A stretch of DNA of 5,914 nucleotides, from NCBI GenBank assembly GCA_964519335.1, contig CAZFIA010000206.1:1-5914 (forward strand). The letters run 5' to 3'. The first letter of the stretch is position 1, and the number at the start of each line of letters is the position of its first letter. Below the pieces are notes generated by a model. That model did no database searches. It had not been told where the DNA came from and saw nothing but the letters and a program-made list of their open reading frames with translations. This stretch comes from JALZVT01 sp964519335. Its GTDB lineage: Bacteria > Pseudomonadota > Gammaproteobacteria > Pseudomonadales > Azotimanducaceae. Position numbers and translations under genes: made by a program. This document shows positions 1 to 5,833 of the stretch, piece by piece.

Positions 1-921
1 TCTGATGCACCCGATGGATTCCTGATTGGCGCCCATGCCGCATCTGTTACCAAAAGATTGGGATTACTTTTGGCGCACCGCCCTGGCTTTGTCGCGCCCA
101 CACTGGCTGCACGAAAACTGGCCACTCTCGATCAACTTTCAGGCGGACGCACTGCTGTACACATGATCTCTGGCGGCAGCGATGCAGACCAGGCGAAAGA
201 CGGAGATTACGCTGACCACGCTGCCCGCTATCGGAGAACACGCGAATATACGCAGTTGCTAAAGCAAAGCTGGACAGCGGAAAAGCCTTTTAACCATAAA
301 GGCGAGTTCTATCAGGTTGACCGGGCTTACAGTGACGTGCGTTGCGCTCAATCTCCAAGGATTCCTATATACGGCGGCGGCGGGTCCGATTCCGCCATTG
401 AATGGCTGGCACCAGATATAGATGTTTTTATGCTTTGGGGAGAACCACTCAGTCAGATGGCTGCGTTTATGGCCAAGGTTCGTGCTGCAGCGGGTAATAA
501 TCCGGTGAGTTTTAGTGTTTCTACCCGGCCCATTCTCGCGGAGACCGACGCCGCAGCCTGGGATCGAGCCCACGACATTTGCGAAAGAATCGAAGCAAGG
601 ATGGGCGGGCGCAAAGCTCGCCCACCAAAGAATATTGGTTCTCAGCGCTTGCTCGCGCTCGCAGCCGACAGTGACGTTCACGACGACTGTCTCTGGACAA
701 AGCTTGCTGAAGTTACTGGTGCTCCCGGCAACTCAACCGCTCTTGTTGGTTCACCTGAAACGGTCGCAAAGGCGTTACTCAAGTATTACGAACTGGGCGC
801 AACCAGCCTCTTAATACGGGGCTATGATCCCCTGCCCGACGCGATTGACTATGGCCGGGAGCTGATCCCCAGAGTGCGAGCCTTGGTCGCCGAAACCGAC
901 AAACGCCTAGGGTCGTCGTAG
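1..921 (+). CDS. SsuD-like luciferase-family flavin-dependent monooxygenase (5' end off window)
   Basis: This is the C-terminal 306 codons of an LLM-class (bacterial luciferase-like, TIM-barrel) monooxygenase that uses reduced flavin and O2. The frame is open from base 1, so the start lies outside; against E. coli SsuD (about 380 residues) roughly the first 50 are missing. Visible family motifs, numbered from the first codon, are SGGR (47-50), SGGSD (57-61), YGGGGSD (124-130), WGE (near 147), GNSTALVG (243-250) and RGYDP (Tyr275). By eye-alignment with SsuD, Cys54 is replaced in the segment starting S-D-A-P-D-G, Arg226 by Ser174 and His228 by Arg176, while the Tyr331 equivalent (Tyr275) is kept. 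The fold and flavin chemistry are therefore well supported, but the alkanesulfonate substrate is not. It converges on the amidohydrolase with a 15-bp overlap; the promoter is outside the window. Confidence 0.9.
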   Translation, partial: SDAPDGFLIGAHAASVTKRLGLLLAHRPGFVAPTLAARKLATLDQLSGGRTAVHMISGGSDADQAKDGDYADHAARYRRTREYTQLLKQSWTAEKPFNHKGEFYQVDRAYSDVRCAQSPRIPIYGGGGSDSAIEWLAPDIDVFMLWGEPLSQMAAFMAKVRAAAGNNPVSFSVSTRPILAETDAAAWDRAHDICERIEARMGGRKARPPKNIGSQRLLALAADSDVHDDCLWTKLAEVTGAPGNSTALVGSPETVAKALLKYYELGATSLLIRGYDPLPDAIDYGRELIPRVRALVAETDKRLGSS

Positions 922-2079
922 CTCTGAAGCCAAACCTTCACCCATCATGTCGATGAAGTTCTCGGCATAGAACCCGTTTACTGCTGACTTCGGCAAATCA
1001 TGCAGTGTCTCACTAAAACGCTTTAGCGGATTGCGCCCACCTTCAACATGCGGGTAGTCGGTAGAAAACAGGCACATCTCTTCAAACGAGTTACGAACAA
1101 TCCAACCGCTGTCTTCGTGAGGGTAGGGCGTTACCCGTAACTGTCTGCGAGCAATCTCTGAAGGTTTGTCCGAAAGTTTTTGCAACCGTTCTTCGTTTTT
1201 TCGAAACGCGTGCGCTGCGGAGTCCAGATTGCGCAACCAACCCGGTAACCAGGATGCACCCAGTTCTATCGCTCCCCACTTGAGCTTTGGAAACTTATCG
1301 AAAATACCATCGATTATTAGCGTCGCTAAGGTCTGCTGTACCGATGTAGATATGGGGAGGTAGGTAATGGAAGTGAAGTTGGCGTCACCTCCGTGAAAAT
1401 CTGCCACCGGGGGAAGCCCGTTGTTCTTGTAGGTCAGGTTTAGTTTATCTTCGCCCCCAACATGAAACAGTATAGGCAAGCCCGCTTCCTCGGCCATGGC
1501 CCATACCGGATACAGATCAACGTGGCTGGGGCTATGCTGTTGTGGGCACCACGACGGCACCATCAGTGCTTTTGCGCCCATGTCGATCGCGGCCTTTGCA
1601 GTTTCTTTCGCCAGTGCAAAGTCTTCTAATGGAACGTAAGCCGTTGCAAGCAAACGTTTATCCACGGCACAAAAGTCGGTCATCATTCTGTTGTGGGCAG
1701 TCGCTGCGCCATAGCACAGCGCCATATCATCGCTTTGATCGAAGCCAAAGTTGCCGAGACAAAAAGTGGTGAACACCAGCTGGCTAGCCACGCCAAGCTC
1801 ATCTACTGCGGCCGGTCGATCTTGTTTCAGAAATGCGCCCTGGGCCTCGTAGTTTTTGCGCAACATGATGTTCTCGGAGGCCGAGGCACGAAAAGCTTCA
1901 TCCTCCTGACGCTTTTGCGCATCTTCGATGGCAAGTCGATTACCGACTCGGATACCCAGATTTGGATGATCCAGAAAACGTTGGAGCAGCGAGCTTTCGA
2001 AATAGGGGTTCAAACAATCCGACAGCTCCATCAAGTGGCTGTCGGCGTCATGAACAAGGCGGCCTTCTATATAGGGCAT
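907..2079 (-). CDS. Amidohydrolase-2 family metal-dependent hydrolase/decarboxylase
   Basis: The 390-residue product belongs to the amidohydrolase-2 (ACMSD-like) TIM-barrel family, cytosolic enzymes that hydrolyse or decarboxylate small organic acids at a divalent metal. Visible motifs are the N-terminal D-A-D-S-H (residues 11-15, with D13/H15 in place of the classical H-x-H), the beta-5 histidine in LFHVGG (His206), the E-L-G-A-S-W-L-P-G-W stretch typical of the family, and FSTDYPHVEGG with the catalytic/metal Asp341 and His344. All expected ligands appear present. I chose ATG at 2079 because GGAG lies 9 nt upstream. An in-frame TTG at 2112 would add 11 residues and also has a possible AGGG site, so it cannot be excluded. 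The gene lies 85 bp downstream of the lipoprotein gene on the same strand and converges with the monooxygenase, which suggests a shared catabolic role. The substrate is unknown. Confidence 0.9.
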   Translation of the reverse strand: MPYIEGRLVHDADSHLMELSDCLNPYFESSLLQRFLDHPNLGIRVGNRLAIEDAQKRQEDEAFRASASENIMLRKNYEAQGAFLKQDRPAAVDELGVASQLVFTTFCLGNFGFDQSDDMALCYGAATAHNRMMTDFCAVDKRLLATAYVPLEDFALAKETAKAAIDMGAKALMVPSWCPQQHSPSHVDLYPVWAMAEEAGLPILFHVGGEDKLNLTYKNNGLPPVADFHGGDANFTSITYLPISTSVQQTLATLIIDGIFDKFPKLKWGAIELGASWLPGWLRNLDSAAHAFRKNEERLQKLSDKPSEIARRQLRVTPYPHEDSGWIVRNSFEEMCLFSTDYPHVEGGRNPLKRFSETLHDLPKSAVNGFYAENFIDMMGEGLASELRRP

Positions 2080-2088
2080 GGAATTTGG

Positions 2089-2092
2089 CTCC
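2089..2092 (-). promoter_or_regulatory. Ribosome binding site deciding the amidohydrolase start
   Basis: On the minus strand GGAG is followed by 9 nt and then ATG at 2079. This favours the ATG over the in-frame TTG at 2112. Confidence 0.5.
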
Positions 2093-2111
2093 AACGTTGA
2101 CAGATGAGCCA

Positions 2112-2117
2112 AGTATA
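2112..2117 (-). promoter_or_regulatory. Possible -10 element for the amidohydrolase gene
   Basis: TATACT on the minus strand matches the sigma-70 -10 consensus at five of six positions. No good -35 hexamer lies 16-18 bp upstream, so this is a weak call. If it is real, transcription would begin near 2105, downstream of the alternative TTG start, and would leave a leader of about 26 nt containing the GGAG site. It would also separate the amidohydrolase from the lipoprotein gene transcriptionally. Confidence 0.3.
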
Positions 2118-2164
2118 TACCCTATGGAGCGCCCGATTCCGCAGTCATCCTGCTACCGCCATTG

Positions 2165-3361
2165 CTAGCAAGACGCAGGTAACACCTCTTTGGTGACGAG
2201 TTCACCTGTCTTTCTATCTACTCTCTGGTTGTCCAAGATCTCACTTTCAACTTGCCAGTTATCCTTAGCGTTTGCGAGCAAGTAGTTCTTACTTTCACAC
2301 TCAACCTTGTTGCTGGCCTTAACACCGTACACAGCTCTGCAACTAGCTTTGTCCATAGTTTTGGTCAGGCGGCACCTCACTCGAGTAGATCGGATGCTGC
2401 TAGCTGATCCCTGTTTGCTTAAGAAGCGTTCCAGTTCTTGCGCCGCAATCTTGGTTGCTTCTCGTTCTTGAATGGTGCGAGGGTTCCCTTCGATCATTTC
2501 AAATACTGGATGAGCTTGATGTACTTCGTTTAGTCCTAGCTGATTCGCTACTCTCCAGCCGTTCTCATCTTTTGCTAGCTGGATTTTGGCGACTGATTGT
2601 CCATTTGATTTCGTTGTCACCTCATAGCCTACGAAACCACTCTTGGGGTAGTCCTTGCCATACGCCGTTAGTGTAATTCCGAAGTGCTGTCCAAGCTCAA
2701 ATTCTTCATTTGTGTCCAGGTAAGTGCTTGCCAGATGTTTCAACGTATCCAGACTGTCGAAACTGGTGTCAATGACACCATTTGTTACCTTTATGTCGCC
2801 GTAGGTAGCAAACGATTTACCTTCGATGTTTGTTCCATTGTCTGCAGAGGTGAGCCTGATTGAAAAAGGAAGTCCCAGGCTCTCTGCCTGTCCAAACCTA
2901 AGTTCCAGTTCGAAGCCACTCGTTAGATTTAGTTGATCTGGAATACTATCCCCTTCGCGCTTTACGCCTAACCCGACGTGTGGCCGGGAAAATGCCGCTG
3001 GATCAGAGGAGCTGAACGTTCTTCCTGATAGCTTGCCATTGCTAAAAAGGAACAGCTCAACAGATACATCGGCGAAGAAATCCGTGCCTTGGCGTAATTT
3101 CAAGACACCGTTCTGAATTCTCGCTTGATCAAGGCTGAAATCCGTATCGCGCACTTTCCCCTTAATCTCTTGGTCCTTAATAGATCCTGCATCTGCCACT
3201 GCTTCTACATCTGTATTTGCTTCTGCGGATGGCGGAACTTCAATACCTTCCGCTGTCATGCTCTCGGAAGGCTCGCTCTGGACTGATTTATTCTCGCCAC
3301 AACCTACGATGCTAGCTAGGACATATAAGGACAATGCAGTCTTAATATAGGCGCTTTTCAA
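2165..3361 (-). CDS. Predicted lipoprotein of unknown family
   Basis: I do not recognise this 398-residue protein. It begins with a lipoprotein signal: basic n-region (Lys2, Lys7), hydrophobic stretch, and the lipobox I-V-G-C with Cys21 as the lipidated residue. Residues 22-60 are a Ser/Glu/Ala-rich acidic linker. Residues 65-290 look beta-rich, with two loosely similar stretches containing N-G-V (Q-N-G-V-L and T-N-G-V-I). The C-terminal 70 residues hold four cysteines (330, 341, 355 and the very last residue, 398), which would allow two disulfides outside the cytoplasm. The start is TTG: the next in-frame Met is residue 35 and would lose the signal peptide, and upstream there is no ATG or GTG before the in-frame stop near 3415. 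The ribosome site is weak (ACGGA, about 9 nt away). Hand-counted lines give 42-47% GC, lower than the outer genes. Role unknown. Confidence 0.8.
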   Translation of the reverse strand: MKSAYIKTALSLYVLASIVGCGENKSVQSEPSESMTAEGIEVPPSAEANTDVEAVADAGSIKDQEIKGKVRDTDFSLDQARIQNGVLKLRQGTDFFADVSVELFLFSNGKLSGRTFSSSDPAAFSRPHVGLGVKREGDSIPDQLNLTSGFELELRFGQAESLGLPFSIRLTSADNGTNIEGKSFATYGDIKVTNGVIDTSFDSLDTLKHLASTYLDTNEEFELGQHFGITLTAYGKDYPKSGFVGYEVTTKSNGQSVAKIQLAKDENGWRVANQLGLNEVHQAHPVFEMIEGNPRTIQEREATKIAAQELERFLSKQGSASSIRSTRVRCRLTKTMDKASCRAVYGVKASNKVECESKNYLLANAKDNWQVESEILDNQRVDRKTGELVTKEVLPASC

Positions 3362-3374
3362 TCGAAGTATCCGT

Positions 3375-3396
3375 CTGCCAGGTAGGGGAATGGCAG
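3375..3396 (-). promoter_or_regulatory. Small hairpin just upstream of the lipoprotein start
   Basis: CTGCCA (3391-3396 read on the minus strand) and TGGCAG (3375-3380) form a 6-bp stem with a 10-nt loop. It ends 13 nt before the TTG start and abuts the weak ACGGA ribosome site. It could influence translation initiation. A 6-bp stem can also occur by chance. A TGCTATTCT extended -10-like string at 3399-3407 would place a transcript start inside this hairpin, so both cannot be functional as drawn. Confidence 0.3.
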
Positions 3397-3503
3397 GAAG
3401 AATAGCACGGCACTATCTGTTTAATTGGGAGCATAGGTGCAGGTTAGCCCGCTAGTACGGTTCGAAAAGTCGCAGACTAATTTGGAGCGTCGTCCAATCC
3501 GGC

Positions 3504-3535
3504 GAAGGGGCCTGACCTTTCCCCCTTCTAGGTCA
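3504..3535. repeat. Interleaved inverted repeats (REP-like palindrome or pseudoknot)
   Basis: GAAGGGG (3504-3510) pairs with CCCCTTC (3522-3528), a perfect 7-bp stem. TGACC (3513-3517) pairs with GGTCA (3531-3535), a perfect 5-bp stem. The arms alternate (A, B, A', B'), so the two stems can coexist only as a pseudoknot, or otherwise as alternatives. Read as mRNA of the DUF2330 gene (minus strand), connecting loops are 2, 4 and 2 nt. The GGGGCCTGACC core also resembles the GGGG-N-CTGACCCC palindromes scattered through many proteobacterial genomes as REP-type elements. No run of T follows on either strand, so it is not a standard intrinsic terminator. Confidence 0.45.
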
Positions 3536-3537
3536 CC

Positions 3538-3558
3538 AATGCCCCGGCACGCCGCATT
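3538..3558. repeat. Short hairpin after the DUF2330 stop codon
   Basis: AATGC (3538-3542) and GCATT (3554-3558) form a 5-bp stem around 11 nt that contains a further GGC/GCC pair. It begins 9 nt after the DUF2330 stop codon on the minus strand. Without a U-tract it is at best a 3'-end stabilising or Rho-associated structure. Confidence 0.25.
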
Positions 3559-3567
3559 TAGCGAAAG

Positions 3568-4968
3568 TTATTCCGCTTGAGCCGTTTGTGCTTTAAGCGC
3601 CGACTCGGAATAACCTTTCTCGATCATCTTCGCTTGAATGGAACCGAGATCGCGGCCGGTAATATCAGACAACGTCTGGGCTTCTTGGTCCCAGCGTGCC
3701 ACAAGCTCATCTGCATACTGTCGCTTGTTCTCGCATGCACCGAAATCACCTCGCCATTCGTGGCGCAGCACGTAACGACCTTGATAATTGTCGCGATCGC
3801 CTGTCTCTTGAAATTGCAGATCCTCTGGAAATGTCTCTGCGTCATAGCGAAGGTGCAATCTTGTTACGAAGGCGTCGATGGCAGGCGTGTCAACATAGGA
3901 GTTTGGCAATCTCCAAAACTTCCAAAACGGCAGCCGTTCGCCTGTTCGCTGGTCGAGTCGTCTTGGCGTAGGCACCCAGTTTACGCCGAGAGTTGCGAGC
4001 TCCCTTTGGGTCAAGGGGTCGGCAGCGCAGGGATCACACCAGGCCATATCCCAGGCGTACTCCATAAAAACCGCTTTGCCGCTTTCTTGCTGCAATTGAT
4101 GACGAAACATATCGCGATAAAAATCGCTGAACTCTTCTTTGATATAAACTGGAACATTCATATCTGAAGGCAGCTTAACGGTCCGGTAGTTGGCAGTTTC
4201 TACTCGACCCTTGCGGCTTAACGCAAACACGAACAATTCTTGCTGGCCTTCTGCGTTCACGGTTCCGAGACGAATCGGTAGCATGAAGTTCTCATCTTCA
4301 TACTCGACCTGTAGTGGACTGAGGTTGGCGGACCCATTGTGTCTATCAAGCGCAACCTTGGCGACGAAGAATTTCATATCGCGCTTCAGATATGCCGAGA
4401 CGGTTTTATCGGCGCCGGTTGGGATTTTATATCCTTCTTCGTTGAGCCAGGTGATAAGTCCGCCAGACTCCTTGGCCGACAAAATCTGAATATCGTACTC
4501 ACCGATCTCATATTCAGCTTCGACCTTTACCCGAAGTACCCTGCGCCTTTCCCGAGCACTGCTGGCTCTGCGTCGAGAGCTTGTAACAATAACTTCCTCG
4601 ATCTGTCTGTATTGATCGCCTTCGCGACCGCACCACGGTTCTGGATCGTTGTACTCAACTAGCCGCGGCGCCGTAAACGCATCCAGGTGATCAACAACCT
4701 TCTGATCAATTACACGGATCTCATCACGTTTTGGTACATCGACCACCGGGATCACCATCGCAAACTCTGACGCATCGCCGCGATAGTTCGACGCCATGGT
4801 TACCACCGTCCGGTTGCCATCGCGCACAAGCGCCACCTTTGAGGCGTCGTTAAAGAGCTCAGTGTCTGCCTTGGCTACAAAAAAGCCGCAAAAAGCGCTT
4901 GCCGGTGGGCTAAACGCGAGTGATGTTAGGCAGCACGCGGCCGCCACCAGGGTGTGTTTCATGTTCAT
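3568..4968 (-). CDS. DUF2330 family secreted protein
   Basis: The 466-residue product matches my recollection of DUF2330, a bacterial family of unknown function. Residues 1-25 are a Sec signal peptide ending A-S-A before Phe26, so the mature protein is periplasmic or secreted. Family hallmarks are F-C-G-F-F-V-A-K-A at the mature N terminus, then L-V-R-D-G-N-R-T-V-V-T-M (47-58), E-F-A-M-V-I-P-V (68-75), and E-Y-A-W-D-M-A-W-C-D-P-C-A (C311-x-x-C314). Other cysteines in the mature chain are 27, 113 and 412. Residues 130-148 form an Arg/Ser-rich basic patch. No lipobox and no other membrane helix are apparent. ATG at 4968 is chosen over Met3 because AAGGGAGG lies 6 nt upstream. The gene overlaps the RnfD-like gene by 59 bp, which implies one transcript and coupled translation. 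Function unknown; the pairing suggests a periplasmic partner of the membrane protein. Confidence 0.88.
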   Translation of the reverse strand: MNMKHTLVAAACCLTSLAFSPPASAFCGFFVAKADTELFNDASKVALVRDGNRTVVTMASNYRGDASEFAMVIPVVDVPKRDEIRVIDQKVVDHLDAFTAPRLVEYNDPEPWCGREGDQYRQIEEVIVTSSRRRASSARERRRVLRVKVEAEYEIGEYDIQILSAKESGGLITWLNEEGYKIPTGADKTVSAYLKRDMKFFVAKVALDRHNGSANLSPLQVEYEDENFMLPIRLGTVNAEGQQELFVFALSRKGRVETANYRTVKLPSDMNVPVYIKEEFSDFYRDMFRHQLQQESGKAVFMEYAWDMAWCDPCAADPLTQRELATLGVNWVPTPRRLDQRTGERLPFWKFWRLPNSYVDTPAIDAFVTRLHLRYDAETFPEDLQFQETGDRDNYQGRYVLRHEWRGDFGACENKRQYADELVARWDQEAQTLSDITGRDLGSIQAKMIEKGYSESALKAQTAQAE

Positions 4969-5803
4969 CAGATGCCTCCCTTGATAACCTTTCGGACCAT
5001 TCGAATCGGATCGCCGGCAACAACCGATCGATCAAAATAGTCAGCGGTGCAAGTGCGGCGAGCGCGTAAATCACCGCGCCGCGCACGTGCAAGCCCCAGC
5101 TCAACCATGCGGCCAATACCGCAACCGCCGCGGCAAACACCAATCGTCCCAGTCGTGTGTTTGGCGTAGAGCGCGGGTCTGTAATCATGAAAAAGGCAAA
5201 TACAAGCAAAGCGCCGTTTTGCATCTGGTGCATGGGGATCGCCAGTGGATCCCCCAGGTAGAAAGCGCGGGAAAGCAACAACCCGCTATAAAACAGCAGG
5301 AATCCGAGCGCGATATCCAGCCGTTTTGCACTCGACAGAACAAGTGCTGCAAAGCCAGCTACAAACGCAGCGACAACGGGCATCTGTCCCCACTGTCCGG
5401 GAGACACCCATGCCCCGGTACTGGAAAGCGTAACAATGGCGATGCCGATGCACGCGGGATTAAAGATGTGCTTTTTGTTGTGGCGCACCAAAAACTTGGT
5501 GCCGACTCCAATTAACCCAGCAGCAAACCAGAAAAACGGATTGGACGAGCGGAGCAATAGGGCGATACCCAGCGCGGTAATCGCTGCCGATTTCCATTCA
5601 AATCGAGTGCTTGTAAGTTTCGCGCCCAAGAGCTGCGACAGCATTGCTCCGCCAAGCGCTGCGCTAAACGCTGTAAAGCTCGCGCCATAATCGCCAATGA
5701 ATCGCGATAGGAAAAACAGGCTGGACAGAGCCAGTAGTTGCCAGTGCCGAGCATCAGAGTTCAGCGAGCGGAAGGCCTTGGCAAAAGGTGCGATAACTTC
5801 CAT
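4910..5803 (-). CDS. RnfD/NqrB-like membrane protein (orphan)
   Basis: The 297-residue product is a multi-pass inner-membrane protein of the NQR2/RnfD/RnfE family, whose known members carry flavin in Na+- or H+-linked electron-transfer complexes. I count about 8-10 hydrophobic segments from residue 22 onward. Family motifs are D-A-R-H-W-Q (17-22), K-H-I-F-N-P-A (111-117), S-P-G-Q-W-G (134-139), and N-G-A-L ... I-T-D-P-R-S-T-P-N-T-R-L-G-R (196-220). The S-G-A-T-type motif whose Thr holds FMN covalently in RnfD/NqrB is absent; the matching stretch reads G-D-P-L-A-I-P-M-H-Q. It resembles short RnfD-like proteins, some of which are labelled UnbU. ATG 5803 is preferred because the D-A-R-H-W-Q motif sits at its usual N-terminal place. 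A GTG at 5884 would add 27 non-hydrophobic residues with no ribosome site and would cover a promoter-like sequence. No Rnf or Nqr partner is nearby. Confidence 0.85.
   Translation of the reverse strand: MEVIAPFAKAFRSLNSDARHWQLLALSSLFFLSRFIGDYGASFTAFSAALGGAMLSQLLGAKLTSTRFEWKSAAITALGIALLLRSSNPFFWFAAGLIGVGTKFLVRHNKKHIFNPACIGIAIVTLSSTGAWVSPGQWGQMPVVAAFVAGFAALVLSSAKRLDIALGFLLFYSGLLLSRAFYLGDPLAIPMHQMQNGALLVFAFFMITDPRSTPNTRLGRLVFAAAVAVLAAWLSWGLHVRGAVIYALAALAPLTILIDRLLPAIRFEWSERLSREASDEHETHPGGGRVLPNITRV
4975..4980 (-). promoter_or_regulatory. Strong ribosome binding site for DUF2330 inside the RnfD-like gene
   Basis: GGGAGG with a 6-nt spacer precedes ATG 4968. It lies within the RnfD-like coding sequence (codons for Arg-Glu), so ribosomes translating the upstream gene pass over it. 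It fixes the DUF2330 start and supports translational coupling. Confidence 0.75.
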
Positions 5804-5824
5804 GACATGGCTACAATACCAGAT

Positions 5825-5833
5825 ATTATGACA
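5825..5833 (-). promoter_or_regulatory. Possible extended -10 promoter for the RnfD-like/DUF2330 pair
   Basis: TGTCATAAT on the minus strand fits the extended -10 pattern TGN-TATAAT with one mismatch. An alternative reading is TTGTTT, 16 bp, TAATAT. Transcription would start near 5818, giving a leader of about 15 nt without a clear Shine-Dalgarno before ATG 5803. The local sequence is AT-rich compared with the flanking gene. The remainder of 5834-5914 shows nothing else I can support. Confidence 0.35.

Larger units (their letters stand above)
3362..3567. other. Non-coding gap between lipoprotein and DUF2330 genes
   Basis: This 206-bp stretch holds no convincing gene. I see three inverted-repeat structures (listed separately) and no U-tract terminator. 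No good -35/-10 pair for the lipoprotein gene is visible, although one would be expected here if that gene has its own promoter. Confidence 0.6.

Noticed and set aside
259..681. A 140-codon minus-strand open frame inside the monooxygenase
   Set aside because: The plus strand is a well-conserved LLM gene and this frame has no family features.
1693..2100. A 135-codon plus-strand open frame antisense to the amidohydrolase
   Set aside because: The opposite strand encodes conserved amidohydrolase sequence; this frame shows low-complexity shadow composition.
2165..3361. Recent horizontal transfer of the lipoprotein gene
   Set aside because: GC in hand-counted lines is only moderately lower (42-47%) and overlaps values in the DUF2330 gene (45-50%); no mobility genes or flanking repeats are present.
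3504..3528. Intrinsic terminator at the GAAGGGG/CCCCTTC stem
   Set aside because: No T-run follows on either strand and the loop is 11 nt.
3577..4167. A 196-codon plus-strand open frame with hydrophobic stretches
   Set aside because: It lies wholly antisense to DUF2330, whose family motifs are clear, and has no recognisable domain or ribosome site.
5087..5515. A 142-codon plus-strand open frame antisense to the RnfD-like gene
   Set aside because: It is rich in Gln, Arg and Cys, as expected for the antisense of a hydrophobic, GC-rich membrane gene.
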